A DNA stretch of 58,907 nucleotides from an uncultured Eubacteriales bacterium (GTDB lineage Bacteria; Bacillota; Clostridia; Christensenellales; Aristaeellaceae). The notes beneath the pieces are model-generated. The model was not told the DNA's origin, made no database searches, and saw nothing but the letters and a program-made list of their open reading frames with translations. Shown piece by piece: positions 8,265 through 21,542 of the stretch (position 1 is its first letter; every line of letters starts with the position of its first letter). Where the stretch lies: contig CADASI010000019.1 in the NCBI GenBank assembly GCA_902790525.1, positions 1-58,907 on the forward strand, in the 5' to 3' direction. Made by a program: the position numbers and the translations under genes.

Positions 8265-8990
8265 ATGAGTGAGAACGTCGGAACGCCCCTTCTCAAGGTG
8301 GAGGACATCCACGTCTACTACGGCTCCATACACGCCATCAAGGGCATATCCTTCGAGGTCAACGAGGGCGAGATCGTCACGCTGATCGGCGCCAACGGCG
8401 CGGGCAAGTCCACCACGCTGAACACTGTGTCCGGGCTTTTGAAGCCCCGCATGGGCATGATCTCCTTCAAGGGGGAGAGCATCGTGGGCATCGGCGCGAG
8501 CCGCATCGTCGCAAAGGGCATGGCGCTGTGCCCCGAGGGGCGGCGCGTGTTCCAGCAGATGACGGTGCGCGAGAACCTCGAGATGGGCGGCTTTTCCCGC
8601 CCCAAGGAGGAGATCCCCGCCTCGCTGGAGGACGTGTTCAAGCGCTTCCCGAGGCTCAAGGAGCGCGAAAAGCAGGTCGCGGGCACGCTGTCCGGCGGCG
8701 AGCAGCAGATGCTGGCCATGGGCCGCGCGCTGATGAGCAAGCCCAAGCTGCTGATGCTGGATGAGCCCTCGATGGGCCTGGCCCCGATACTGGTCGAGCA
8801 GATCTTCGACATCATCAAGGAGCTGCACGCCGCGGGCGTCACCATACTGCTGGTCGAGCAGAACGCCCAGATGGCGCTGTCCATCGCCGACCGCGCCTAC
8901 GTGCTGGGCACCGGCAAGATCACCATCTCCGGCTCCGCCGGGGACGTGCTCGCCGACGACCGCGTCCGCGCGGCGTACCTGGGCGGCTGA
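8265..8990 (+). CDS. livF: Branched-chain amino acid ABC transporter ATPase LivF
   Basis: A 241-residue ATPase that partners LivG. Motifs are Walker A GANGAGKS (42-49), the LivF hallmark CPEGRRVFQQMTVRENLEMG, signature LSGGEQQMLAMGRAL, Walker B LLMLDEPSMGLAP and switch VEQNA. It is the last gene of the operon, 2 nt after livG, and is followed by a strong terminator. Confidence 0.95.
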   Translation: MSENVGTPLLKVEDIHVYYGSIHAIKGISFEVNEGEIVTLIGANGAGKSTTLNTVSGLLKPRMGMISFKGESIVGIGASRIVAKGMALCPEGRRVFQQMTVRENLEMGGFSRPKEEIPASLEDVFKRFPRLKEREKQVAGTLSGGEQQMLAMGRALMSKPKLLMLDEPSMGLAPILVEQIFDIIKELHAAGVTILLVEQNAQMALSIADRAYVLGTGKITISGSAGDVLADDRVRAAYLGG

Positions 8991-9004
8991 GGACATACAG
9001 ACAC

Positions 9005-9036
9005 ACGGACGCCCCGCGATTTCGCGGGGCGTCCGT
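9005..9036. terminator. Bidirectional terminator between livF and the DUF1846 gene
   Basis: A 14-bp perfect stem, ACGGACGCCCCGCG with its complement, closed by ATTT. It lies 14 nt after the livF stop and 10 nt from the stop of the convergent gene. T-rich sequence follows on the plus strand (TATATTATTA). Confidence 0.8.
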
Positions 9037-9046
9037 CCGTATATTA

Positions 9047-10531
9047 TTACTTGTGGTACAGCCGCTTGGTCTCGTAGGTCGGCTCGCAGGTGATGTTGAC
9101 GCCCAGCTTGCCGAACATGCCCTCGTCCACCTGGGAGAGTATCACGGTGGAGTGGGCCTCGCAGCCCCTGAGGTCGCTCAGCGCGTCCATGGCCTTTTCG
9201 GCGTTTTGGTCGGCGGCGGCGCAGATGGCCAGGGCGACCAGCGTCTCGTCGGTGTGCAGCCGGGGGTTGCGGTTGCCCATGTGCTCGACCTTTAAGTGGT
9301 TGATGGGCTCGATGACGGTGGGGGAGATGAGCTTTATCTCATCCGGGATGCCCGCGAGCTCCTTCAGCGCGTTGAGCAGGCAGGCGGAGGAGGCGCCCAG
9401 CAGCGACGAGGTCTTGCCGGTGACGATCCTGCCGTCGTTGAGCTCCAGCGCCACGGCGGGCTCGCCGGTTCGGTGGGCCACCGCCAGCGCCGGTTCCACG
9501 GTGGAGCGGTCGGCCAGGTCCAGGTTCTGGGAGCGCATCAGCAGATCCAGCTTTTGAAGCTCCGCCTCCGAGGCGTGGCCCTGCTTGACCGCGCAGGCCG
9601 TGCGGTAGTAGCGGCGGATGATCTCCTGTCGCGAGGCCTCGCAGCACACCGCGTCGTCCACGATGGACATGCCCGCCATGTTGACGCCCATGTCCGTGGG
9701 GCTCTTGTAGGGGCACTCGCCGTAGATGCGCTCGAATATGGCCCTGAGCACCGGGAAGATCTCGATATCGCGGTTGTAGTTGACCGCCTTTTTGTCGTAG
9801 GCCTCCAGGTGGAAGGGGTCGATCATGTTCACGTCGTTCAGATCGGCGGTGGCGGCCTCGTAGGCCAGGTTCACCGGGTGCTTGAGCGGCAGGTTCCAGA
9901 TGGGGAAGGTCTCGAACTTGGCGTAGCCGGCCTTGACGCCCCGCCGGTGCTCGTGGTAGAGCTGGCTTAGGCAGGTGGCCATCTTGCCGCTGCCCGGGCC
10001 GGGGGCGGTGACCACCACCAGGGAGCGGGTGGTCTCGATGTACTCGTTGCGGCCGAAGCCCTCGTCTGAGACGATCAGCGGCACGTTGGCGGGGTAGTCC
10101 TGTATGCGGTAGAGCCGGTACACCCGAAGCCCCATGCCCTCCAGCCGGGCCTTGAACAGGTCCGCGCCGGGCTGGCCGGTGTACTGGGTCAGCGCGATGG
10201 CCCCGACGTAGAGCCCGAAGTCCCGGAAGACGTCGATCAGACGGATGACGTCCATGTCGTAGGTGATGCCCAGGTCGCCGCGCACCTTGTTCTTCTCGAT
10301 GTCGTTGGCGTTGATGGCGATGACGATCTCCGCCTGATCCCTGAGCTCCAGCAGCATGCGGATCTTGTTGTCGGGTTGAAAGCCCGGCAGCACGCGGGAG
10401 GCGTGGTAGTCGTCGAACAGCTTGCCGCCGAATTCCAGATACAGCTTGCCGCCGAAGAAGTCGATGCGTTCGCGGATGCGGGTCGATTGAAGCTGAATGT
10501 ATTTCCGACTGTCAAATCCAATCCTGTTCAT
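9047..10531 (-). CDS. DUF1846 (UPF0371) family protein
   Basis: A 494-residue protein of the widespread Firmicute family DUF1846/UPF0371, beginning NRIGFDSRKYIQLQSTRIRERI. It carries the conserved stretches FGGKLYLEFGGKLFDDYHASRVLPGF and, near 180, a P-loop-like VTAPGPGSGKMATCLSQ that suggests nucleotide binding. The cellular role of the family is not settled. The second of two nearby ATGs was chosen because AGGAGG abuts the first and is 6-7 nt from the second. It is a single gene, convergent with livF. Confidence 0.9.
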   Translation of the reverse strand: MNRIGFDSRKYIQLQSTRIRERIDFFGGKLYLEFGGKLFDDYHASRVLPGFQPDNKIRMLLELRDQAEIVIAINANDIEKNKVRGDLGITYDMDVIRLIDVFRDFGLYVGAIALTQYTGQPGADLFKARLEGMGLRVYRLYRIQDYPANVPLIVSDEGFGRNEYIETTRSLVVVTAPGPGSGKMATCLSQLYHEHRRGVKAGYAKFETFPIWNLPLKHPVNLAYEAATADLNDVNMIDPFHLEAYDKKAVNYNRDIEIFPVLRAIFERIYGECPYKSPTDMGVNMAGMSIVDDAVCCEASRQEIIRRYYRTACAVKQGHASEAELQKLDLLMRSQNLDLADRSTVEPALAVAHRTGEPAVALELNDGRIVTGKTSSLLGASSACLLNALKELAGIPDEIKLISPTVIEPINHLKVEHMGNRNPRLHTDETLVALAICAAADQNAEKAMDALSDLRGCEAHSTVILSQVDEGMFGKLGVNITCEPTYETKRLYHK

Positions 10532-10647
10532 AACCATCCTCCTCGCGCGTCTGAGGCAAACACAATACAGGAATGATTATAGCAAATTCCGACGGGATTC
10601 GTCATTACAAACGGATTAAAATGCTGTCACATTTTTTTCGCGACCAC

Positions 10648-10676
10648 TGGTCAATGCGCAGAGAATATGATATAAT
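10648..10676 (+). promoter_or_regulatory. SigA-like promoter of the FGGY kinase
   Basis: TGGTCA (10648-10653), a 17-bp spacer and consensus TATAAT (10671-10676), 39 bp before the ATG. Confidence 0.6.
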
Positions 10677-10714
10677 GGTAAAGGCAATAATCCGCACAAG
10701 GAGGATGACATACC

Positions 10715-12316
<1,602 letters not shown>

Positions 12317-12332
12317 TATCCCGAGGGCATAC

Positions 12333-12376
12333 AAAACCTCCGCACAGGCAATACTTGCCTGTACGGAGGTTTTTTC
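12333..12376 (+). terminator. Kinase terminator that contains the sigG ribosome binding site
   Basis: AAAACCTCCG (12333-12342) pairs with CGGAGGTTTT (12364-12373), and ACAGGCAA (12344-12351) with TTGCCTGT (12355-12362). There is one C/A mismatch, a TAC loop and a T-run (12370-12375). This is a textbook intrinsic terminator 17 nt after the kinase stop. The only SD for sigG, GGAGG at 12365-12369, lies in its 3' arm, 8 nt before the sigG ATG. Confidence 0.85.
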
Positions 12377-12377
12377 T

Positions 12378-13151
12378 ATGGCATTGAACAAGGTTGAAAT
12401 CTGCGGCGTGGAGACCTCGACGCTGCCCACGCTGTCCCACGAGGACATGCAGGCGCTGATGCGGCGGGCCCACGAGGGCGACGGCGAGGCCCGCAAGGCG
12501 CTGATCCAGGCCAACCTGCGGCTGGTGCTCAGCGTGATCCAGCGCTTCCACAACCGGGGCGAGAACATGGACGACCTGTTTCAGGTGGGCTGTATCGGCC
12601 TGATGAAGGGGCTGGACAACTTCGACATGAGCCTGAACGTGCGGCTGAGCACCTACTGCGTGCCCATGATCATCGGCGAGATCCGGCGCTACCTGCGCGA
12701 CAACAACGCAGTTAGGGTGTCGCGCTCCATGCGGGACACGGCCTACCGCGCGCTCAGGACCCGCGAGGCGCTCTCCACTCAGAGCGGGCGGGAGCCCACC
12801 ACCGCCGAGATCGCAAAGGAGATGAAGCTGCCCGAGGAGGAGGTGGTGCTGTCGCTGGAGGCGATACAGGACCCGGTGTCGCTGTTCGACCCCGTGTATC
12901 AGAACAACGGCGACGCCGTGTACCTGGTGGACCAGCTCAGGGACGAGCGGGTCAGCGAGGAGGAGTGGGTGCGGGATCTGTCCATCAACCACGCCATGGC
13001 CCACCTCCAGGACCGGGAGCGGCACATCATCCGCCAGCGTTACTTCCAGGGCAGGACGCAGATGGAGGTCGCCGATGAGATCGGCATCTCCCAGGCGCAG
13101 GTGTCGCGGCTGGAAAAGGCCGCACTGCAGCAGATGAGGAAGTATATTTGA
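12378..13151 (+). CDS. sigG: Forespore-specific RNA polymerase sigma factor G
   Basis: A 257-residue sigma-70 family factor. It directs late gene expression in the developing forespore. The start NKVEICGVETSTLPTL and the blocks NLRLVLSVIQRF, DDLFQVGCIGLMK, STYCVPMIIGEIRRYLRDNNAVRVSRS and the region 4.2 helix EIGISQAQVSRLEKAAL closely follow SigG of Bacillus, which I recognise with confidence. Its presence implies that the organism sporulates. It is not next to sigE/spoIIGA as in Bacillus; it stands alone after a sugar kinase. Its SD is buried in the preceding terminator hairpin. Confidence 0.95.
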   Translation: MALNKVEICGVETSTLPTLSHEDMQALMRRAHEGDGEARKALIQANLRLVLSVIQRFHNRGENMDDLFQVGCIGLMKGLDNFDMSLNVRLSTYCVPMIIGEIRRYLRDNNAVRVSRSMRDTAYRALRTREALSTQSGREPTTAEIAKEMKLPEEEVVLSLEAIQDPVSLFDPVYQNNGDAVYLVDQLRDERVSEEEWVRDLSINHAMAHLQDRERHIIRQRYFQGRTQMEVADEIGISQAQVSRLEKAALQQMRKYI

Positions 13152-13157
13152 GGGAGA

Positions 13158-13254
13158 GGGATTAGGGAATAGGGAATAGGCAATAGGGTATAGGCAATAG
13201 GCAATAGGAATGGCGGGGAGGGAACAGGGAACAGGGAACAGGGAACAGGAATAG
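13158..13254 (+). repeat. 7-bp tandem repeats, GGGAATA then GGGAACA arrays
   Basis: About seven degenerate heptads (GGGAATA, GGCAATA, GGGTATA) fill 13158-13210. After a short break, four near-perfect GGGAACA units follow (about 13219-13250). They start 7 nt after the sigG stop and resemble the heptads after nudC at 2165-2200. Confidence 0.8.
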
Positions 13255-13302
13255 CCTGGGCCCGCCGTTGGGGCGCCTGCCCTCATCGCCCGGAACCCCG
13301 TC

Positions 13303-13325
13303 GTAGGGGCGCCGCGTCGGCGCCC

Positions 13326-13329
<4 letters not shown>
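13303..13329. repeat. Single GTAGGGGC palindrome that supplies the uvrA stop
   Basis: GTAGGGGCGCCG-cgt-CGGCGCCCCTAC, a perfect 12-bp palindrome of the family described at 2242. The outermost CTA is the TAG stop codon of uvrA on the minus strand (13326-13328). Confidence 0.8.
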
Positions 13330-16157
<2,828 letters not shown>

Positions 16158-16167
16158 GATAACGCTC

Positions 16168-17235
16168 CTAACGATGAATGGGTCTGTAATCGAAGGTTTC
16201 GTCGATGCGGCACAGGAACTCGGCGATGAGTGCCACGCAGTGCTCGATGTCTTGCCAGCTCCCCACCTCCACGGAGGAGTGCATGTAGCGCAGGGGCACG
16301 GACACCAGCGCCACGGGCACGCCTGAGCCGGTCTTCAAGGCGGTGTCGCCGTCGGTGTGGGTCTTCTCGCCGGCCACCTCGTACTGAAGGGGGATGCCCT
16401 TCTCGGCGGCGATCTGCTCAAAGAGCCGGTTCATGGCCTTGTTGGTCATGCCGCTTTTGCACAGCACCGGGCCGCCGCCAAGTTTGACCTCGCCGCTTGT
16501 GCCGGGGTCGCCGCCGGGGGCGTCGCTGGCCCAGGTGACGTCCACGATGACGGCGCAGGAGGGCTTCACGTTGGCGGCGGCGAAGTACGCGCCCCGGCCG
16601 GTGGTCTCCTCGCCCACGACGGTGTTGGCGTGGATGCCGCAGGTCGCGCCCCGCTCCGCCGCCAGCCGCGCGGCCTCGAGGATGATGAAGGCCCCGGTCT
16701 TGTCGTCCAGCGCCCGGCCGCAGAAGCGGTCGTTCAGAAGTTCGCGCACCTGCGTATCGGCGCAGACGGAATCGCCCACGCCCACCAGCGCCGCGGCTTC
16801 CTCCCGGCTGGTCGCGCCGATGTCGATCAGCAGGTCCGAGTCCTTCATCTCTTCCTTCTTGAGAAGCTCGTCGTCCACCGCGCCGACGCCGTCCACCTTG
16901 CGGAAGACGGCGCGCCCGTCCTCATAGACCTCGTGGATGATCTGCATCGGCGCACCCACGTACAGCTTCGGCCGCACGCCGCCCGCCTTCTGGACGTGGA
17001 TGAAGCCCTTGTCGTCGATGTGGGTCACCCGAAAGCCGATCTCGTCCATGTGGCCGCACAAGAGCACCCGGCAGGCGGCGTCCGGGTTCACCACGGAGAT
17101 GGCGTTGCCCACCGCGTCCACGTACTGCTCGTGGGCGAAGGGCCGGGCGAATTCCAGCGCGTTCAGCTGGTTGGCCTCCTCGTTGCCGCTGACGGAGACC
17201 GTGTTCAGAAGCTGCATTAGAAATTCTCTGTTCAT
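16168..17235 (-). CDS. M42 family metallo-aminopeptidase
   Basis: A 355-residue cytoplasmic peptidase of the glutamyl/deblocking aminopeptidase clan (PepA/FrvX type), a di-metal enzyme that forms large dodecamers. Visible metal and catalytic motifs are CGHMDEIG (metal His-x-Asp), ALDDKTG (bridging Asp), GEETTGRGA (catalytic Glu pair), [11 protein letters not shown] (Asp ligand) and RYMHSSVE (last His ligand). The SD is weak (GGTAAGAAGAC). It lies 19 nt after the GNAT gene and 10 nt before uvrA. The link to DNA repair is positional only. Confidence 0.92.
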   Translation of the reverse strand: MNREFLMQLLNTVSVSGNEEANQLNALEFARPFAHEQYVDAVGNAISVVNPDAACRVLLCGHMDEIGFRVTHIDDKGFIHVQKAGGVRPKLYVGAPMQIIHEVYEDGRAVFRKVDGVGAVDDELLKKEEMKDSDLLIDIGATSREEAAALVGVGDSVCADTQVRELLNDRFCGRALDDKTGAFIILEAARLAAERGATCGIHANTVVGEETTGRGAYFAAANVKPSCAVIVDVTWASDAPGGDPGTSGEVKLGGGPVLCKSGMTNKAMNRLFEQIAAEKGIPLQYEVAGEKTHTDGDTALKTGSGVPVALVSVPLRYMHSSVEVGSWQDIEHCVALIAEFLCRIDETFDYRPIHR

Positions 17236-17254
17236 GTCTTCTTACCTCGTCGTG

Positions 17255-17734
17255 TTATTCCGGACGCTCCCGGCGCTTTTCCAGCCGCACCAGGCGCTTT
17301 TCGTCCGGTTCCGTGATACCGTTTTTGTAGCGATAGCCCATCTTCATATAGAACGGCACGCCGGTGACGGACGCCGGCACCTCCGTTCGCCATGCCCGCA
17401 GGAAGAAGGGATCGCGCTCCAGCGCCTCGATGATCCGCCGTCCGACGCCCCGCCCCTGATGCCCGGGATGGACGAATATGCTGAACAGGCAGCTCTCGTC
17501 CACGCTGCCCCAGTAGGGGCCGATGGCGCCGCAGCCGATGATGCCGCCCGCGTCCTCGGCCACATAGAAGTGCGTCCACTCCGCCCGGCGGAGGATGTGC
17601 TCCGGCGTCTGCGTCGCGACCAGCGCGTCGATGTCCTCCGGCGGATAGTCCTTCGCGTTGGATATCCGCATGGTCGTTGTAATCAGCTCGGAAATCCTTT
17701 CGGCGTCCTCGCGCCTGAATCTTCTGATCATCAT
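17255..17734 (-). CDS. GNAT-family N-acetyltransferase
   Basis: A 159-residue acetyltransferase. Core motif A, the acetyl-CoA pyrophosphate loop, is HPGHQGRGVGRRII, preceded by the beta-strand LFSIFV, and the C-terminal strand is FYMKMGYR. The substrate is unknown. Two adjacent ATG codons (17734 and 17731) could start it; AGGACAGG a few nt upstream is a weak SD. The longer open frame upstream reads through a palindromic repeat and is not credible coding. Confidence 0.85.
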   Translation of the reverse strand: MMIRRFRREDAERISELITTTMRISNAKDYPPEDIDALVATQTPEHILRRAEWTHFYVAEDAGGIIGCGAIGPYWGSVDESCLFSIFVHPGHQGRGVGRRIIEALERDPFFLRAWRTEVPASVTGVPFYMKMGYRYKNGITEPDEKRLVRLEKRRERPE

Positions 17735-17784
17735 AGCCTGTCCTGTTTCGCCTGTGGGGGGAATGGGGGTGCTGGTGCGTTGCT

Positions 17785-17812
17785 GGGGCGGGCGCCGCAT
17801 CGGCGCCCCTAC
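17785..17812. repeat. Half copy of the GTAGGGGC repeat
   Basis: Reads GGGGCGGGCGCC-GCAT-CGGCGCCCCTAC, the right half of the paired element at 2242 (2292-2318). The left half is missing here. Confidence 0.75.
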
Positions 17813-17832
17813 GGCGGTCGGTGCTGCGCCTT

Positions 17833-17909
17833 GCGCCGCCTGCGGCGCGAATGGGGGTTCCAAGGGGACACAGTCCCCTTGGCGGGGTTCTCAGGGGCAG
17901 CGCCCCTGA
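17833..17909. repeat. Cluster of three perfect hairpins after uvrB
   Basis: Three dyads follow one another: GCGCCGC-ct-GCGGCGC (17833-17848), CCAAGGGGAC-aca-GTCCCCTTGG (17860-17882) and TCAGGGGC-agc-GCCCCTGA (17891-17909). The last lies 3 nt from the uvrB stop on the minus strand. Together they probably terminate or process the uvrB transcript. They form a second palindrome family, distinct from the GTAGGGGC type. Confidence 0.7.
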
Positions 17910-17912
17910 GCG

Positions 17913-19934
17913 TCAGCCCGGATGCCGGTGCGTCATCTTCTCCCGCCGCTTGCGCCGCTGGCGGGACTGCTCCTGCGTGGCCATGACCTTTTCGCCCTTC
18001 AAGGCCAGCATCTGGTCGCGGTACTTCGCGGCCTTCTCGAAGTCGAGGTTGTTGGCGGCCTCAAGCATCAGCTCCTCGATGCGCTCGATGGCCATCTGCC
18101 GCTCGGTGTCGTCGATCGCGGTGTCCGCGGTGTCGTCGGCGGCGCGGGTGACCTCCATGAGCTCCCGTATGGCGCTGCGCACGGTCTGCGGCGTGATGTG
18201 GTGTTCCTCGTTGTACGCCTGCTGGATGGCCCGGCGGCGGTTGGTCTCAGTGATGGCGCTCAACATGGACTCGGTCATGTCGTCGGCGTACATGATCACC
18301 CGCCCGTCCACGTTGCGCGCCGCGCGGCCGATGGTCTGTATGAGGCTGGTCTCCGAGCGCAAAAAGCCCTCCTTGTCGGCGTCCAGTATGCAAACCAGCG
18401 ACACCTCCGGCATGTCCAGGCCCTCGCGGAGCAGGTTGATGCCCACCAGCACGTCGAACTCCCCGGTCCTCAGCCCGCGGATGAGCTTGATGCGGTCCAG
18501 CGTCTCGATGTCGGAGTGCAGGTACTCCACGCGGATGTCCAGCTCCCGCAGGTACTGGGTCAGGCTCTCGGCCATGCGCTTGGTCAGTGTGGTCACCAGC
18601 ACGCGCCCGCCCTGCGCGGTGACCTTGTTGATCTCGCCCACCAAATCGTCCACCTGCCCGGTGGCGGGGCGCACCACCACCTCCGGATCGATCAGCCCGG
18701 TGGGGCGTATGATCTGCTCCACCACCTGCCCGGCCCGGGACAGCTCGTAGTCCCCGGGGGTGGCGGACACATAGATCACCTGGTTGGCCCGCTGCTCAAA
18801 CTCGTGGAACTTCAAGGGCCGGTTGTCGAAGGCCGCGGGCAGGCGGAAGCCGTAGTCCACCAGCGCGCGCTTGCGGGCGAAGTCGCCGTTGTACATGCCG
18901 CGGATCTGGGGCACGGTGACGTGGGACTCGTCGATGAAGATCAGGAAGTCCTTCGGAAAGTAGTCCATCAGCGTGAACGGCGCCTCCCCGGACTGCCGCC
19001 CGTCGAAGTAGCGCGAGTAGTTTTCGATGCCGCTGCAGTAGCCCAGCTCCCGCATCATCTCGATGTCGTAGTGCACCCGCTGCTCCAGCCGCTGGGCCTC
19101 CAGCAGCCGGTCCGCGGCGCGGAAGTCCTCGAGCCGCTGCTCAAGGTCCGCCTCGATCTGGGCGATGCAGGCATCCAGCTTGTCCTTCGAGGTGGCGTAG
19201 TGGCTGGCGGGGAAGATCATCACATGGTTCATGTAGCGAAGGGCTTTGCCCGTCACCATGTCGATCTCGGAGATGCGCTCGATCTCGTCGCCGAAGAATT
19301 CCACCCGCACGCCCTTTTTCTCGGAGGCTGCCGGAACGATCTCCACCACCTCGCCCCGCACGCGGAAGGTGCCGCGCTCGGGCTCGAAGTCGTTGCGGGT
19401 GAACTGTATCTCCACCAGGCGCATCAGAAGGTCGTCCCGGTCGATGACCTGCCCCTCCCGCAGGGACACGGACAGGTCCTCGTACTCCTCGGGGCTGCCC
19501 AGGCCGTAGATGCAGCTCACGCTCGCCACGATCACCACGTCCCGACGCTCCGCAAGCCACGCCGTGGCGCTGTGGCGCATGCGGTCGATCTCGTCGTTGA
19601 CGGAGGAGTCCTTCTCGATGAATGTGTCCGAGGAGGGGATGTAGGCCTCGGGCTGGTAATAATCGTAATACGAGACAAAATACCCCACCGCGTTCTCCGG
19701 GAAGAACTCCCTGAACTCCGCCGCCAGCTGGGCCGCCAGCGTCTTGTTGTGGGCGATGATCAGCGCCGGGCGGTTGGCGTTTTTGATGATGTTCGCCATG
19801 GTGAAGGTCTTGCCCGAGCCCGTGACGCCCAGCAAGACCTGGTGCTTCAGGCCGTCTTCCAGGCCCCTCGTCAGGGCCTCGATGGCCTGCGGCTGATCCC
19901 CCGTGGGCGCGTAGTCCGAATGCAGCTTGAACAC
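17913..19934 (-). CDS. uvrB: Excinuclease ABC subunit B
   Basis: A 673-residue helicase-like protein that receives damaged DNA from UvrA and recruits UvrC. Walker A is GVTGSGKT (36-43); the damage-probing beta-hairpin region reads [15 protein letters not shown]; later helicase motifs include [22 protein letters not shown] and [11 protein letters not shown]-terminal UVR motif ([18 protein letters not shown]) binds UvrC. I chose the GTG start at 19934: AAGGAGG lies 8 nt upstream, and the promoter's expected transcription start falls near the upstream in-frame ATG, leaving no room to use it. A LexA box precedes the promoter. Confidence 0.96.
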   Translation of the reverse strand: MFKLHSDYAPTGDQPQAIEALTRGLEDGLKHQVLLGVTGSGKTFTMANIIKNANRPALIIAHNKTLAAQLAAEFREFFPENAVGYFVSYYDYYQPEAYIPSSDTFIEKDSSVNDEIDRMRHSATAWLAERRDVVIVASVSCIYGLGSPEEYEDLSVSLREGQVIDRDDLLMRLVEIQFTRNDFEPERGTFRVRGEVVEIVPAASEKKGVRVEFFGDEIERISEIDMVTGKALRYMNHVMIFPASHYATSKDKLDACIAQIEADLEQRLEDFRAADRLLEAQRLEQRVHYDIEMMRELGYCSGIENYSRYFDGRQSGEAPFTLMDYFPKDFLIFIDESHVTVPQIRGMYNGDFARKRALVDYGFRLPAAFDNRPLKFHEFEQRANQVIYVSATPGDYELSRAGQVVEQIIRPTGLIDPEVVVRPATGQVDDLVGEINKVTAQGGRVLVTTLTKRMAESLTQYLRELDIRVEYLHSDIETLDRIKLIRGLRTGEFDVLVGINLLREGLDMPEVSLVCILDADKEGFLRSETSLIQTIGRAARNVDGRVIMYADDMTESMLSAITETNRRRAIQQAYNEEHHITPQTVRSAIRELMEVTRAADDTADTAIDDTERQMAIERIEELMLEAANNLDFEKAAKYRDQMLALKGEKVMATQEQSRQRRKRREKMTHRHPG

Positions 19935-19959
19935 GGCGGACACCTCCTTCATACCCCCC

Positions 19960-20017
19960 ATTATAGCACCAATGATTTATAATGAAAACATCGCGCAAAA
20001 ACTTAAACATGTGTTCG
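19960..20017 (-). promoter_or_regulatory. uvrB promoter with LexA (SOS) box
   Basis: Minus strand: -35 TTTTCA (19983-19988), a 17-bp spacer and -10 TATAAT (19960-19965). Upstream, 20004-20017 reads CGAAC-ACAT-GTTTA, matching the Firmicute LexA operator CGAAC-N4-GTTCG in all but the last two positions. SOS control of uvrB fits its known regulation. Confidence 0.7.
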
Positions 20018-20041
20018 ATTGCATGTTTCATTGCCTTTAAC

Positions 20042-20070
20042 TTTACAAAAATCGTGTTTTATGTTACTAT
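20042..20070 (+). promoter_or_regulatory. Likely promoter of the rnf-nrfA operon
   Basis: TTTACA (20042-20047), a 17-bp spacer and TACTAT (20065-20070), about 120 bp before rnfC. The leader (20078-20192) shows no strong hairpin. Confidence 0.5.
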
Positions 20071-20192
20071 ATATGAAAGACAATGCGGAGGGTCCGCGGT
20101 GCGATAGAGGGATTCGGGAAGACATGAAATGATTGCCTTCTTTATTATGTATTTTTGGGGAAATAAACAGCGACGGAAAGGGGTAGAAGACG

Positions 20193-21542
20193 GTGAGAAA
20201 GACATTTCGCGGCGGCGTGCACCCGGCTTACCACAAGGAGCTGAGCCGGGAGCAGGCGCTGCGTCCGTTCGAGGCGAAGGGGGAGATGGTCTATCCGCTC
20301 GCCCATCACATCGGAAAACCCGCGAAGCCCGTGGTCAAGAAAAACGACCCGGTGCTGGTGGGCCAGCGAATCGCCGAGGCGGACGGCTTCGTGTCCGCCA
20401 ACATATTCAGCGCCTGCTCCGGCAAGGTGAAGGCGGTGGAGAAGCGCCGCACCCTGTCGGGAACCATGCAGGAGTGCGTGGTCATCGACAACGACGGCCT
20501 GTACACGAAGGCCGAGGGCTTCGGCGTCCGGGAGGACGTGTCGGGGCTCACCAATCAGGAGATCGTGGACCGCGTGCGGGAGGCGGGCATCATCGGCCTG
20601 GGCGGCGCGGGCTTCCCGACCCACGTGAAGCTCTCGCCGAAGGCGCCGGACGACATCAAGTACGTCATCGCCAACGGCGCGGAGTGCGAGCCCTACCTCA
20701 CCTGCAACGACCAGCTGATGCGCACCCAGGCGGACGCCATCGTCGAGGGCCTGGAACTGATGCTTAAGCTGTTCAGGAACGCCCACGGCGTTATAGCCAT
20801 CGAGGACAACAAGCCCGTGGCCATCGCCGCCATGACGCAGGCGATCGAGGGCCACGGCCGCATCAAGGTGCTCCCGATGAAGACCAAGTACCCGCAGGGC
20901 GGTGAGAAGAGCCTGATCAGCGCCATCGCCGGGAAGGATTATCCCGCCCGGATGCTGCCCGCGGACGTGGGCTGCATCGTGGAGAACGTGGGCACGATCC
21001 TGGCCATACAGCGCGCGGTGGTGTTCAGGGAGCCGCTTTACACGCACTGCTTCACCCTCACCGGCGACGCGGTGAAAAACCCCGGCAACTACATGGTGCC
21101 GGACGGGGCGAGCTTCGCGGAGCTTCTGGAGTATTCCGGCGGGCTCAAGGAGGGCGTGACGCTCAAGAAGGCGCTGGCCGGCGGCCCGATGATGGGCATC
21201 GCCATGGCGACCCTGGACGTGCCGATCCAGAAGATGAACAACGGCCTCACGCTTTTGACCGACGACCCCGCGGAGAAGGCGGAGGCGCAGATGACCGCGT
21301 GCCTGCACTGCGGGCGCTGCACCACGGTCTGTCCGCTGGGGCTGATGCCGCAGCTCATGGCCGATACCCTCGTGGACAAGGACATGGACCGCTTCGAGAA
21401 CAGGCTCTACGGCCTGGAGTGCATGCAGTGCGGCAGCTGCAGCTATATCTGTCCGGCCAAGCGCCCGCTGACGCAGATGTTCAAGCAGGCCAAGGCCGAA
21501 ATCATGGCGCGCAAACGCGCGGAGGCGGGAGGTAAAAAATGA
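20193..21542 (+). CDS. rnfC: Rnf electron transport complex subunit C
   Basis: A 449-residue peripheral subunit that carries the NADH and FMN sites of the ferredoxin:NAD+ oxidoreductase. It starts with RnfC-type FRGGVHPAYHK; a GLGGAGFPTHVKL glycine loop (NADH/FMN domain) follows, with NGAECEPYLTCND, and later two [4Fe-4S] clusters, CLHCGRCTTVCP and CMQCGSCSYICP. The start is a GTG preceded by a GGGG run, so the exact initiation codon is moderately sure. It is the first gene of rnfC-DG-E-A-B, and its stop overlaps the next start by ATGA. Confidence 0.95.
   Translation: MRKTFRGGVHPAYHKELSREQALRPFEAKGEMVYPLAHHIGKPAKPVVKKNDPVLVGQRIAEADGFVSANIFSACSGKVKAVEKRRTLSGTMQECVVIDNDGLYTKAEGFGVREDVSGLTNQEIVDRVREAGIIGLGGAGFPTHVKLSPKAPDDIKYVIANGAECEPYLTCNDQLMRTQADAIVEGLELMLKLFRNAHGVIAIEDNKPVAIAAMTQAIEGHGRIKVLPMKTKYPQGGEKSLISAIAGKDYPARMLPADVGCIVENVGTILAIQRAVVFREPLYTHCFTLTGDAVKNPGNYMVPDGASFAELLEYSGGLKEGVTLKKALAGGPMMGIAMATLDVPIQKMNNGLTLLTDDPAEKAEAQMTACLHCGRCTTVCPLGLMPQLMADTLVDKDMDRFENRLYGLECMQCGSCSYICPAKRPLTQMFKQAKAEIMARKRAEAGGKK

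Noticed and set aside
13152..13325. Coding extension of the minus-strand frame across the heptads (IAYCLYPIAY-like peptide)
   Set aside because: The peptide simply mirrors the 7-bp DNA repeats and has no start signals.
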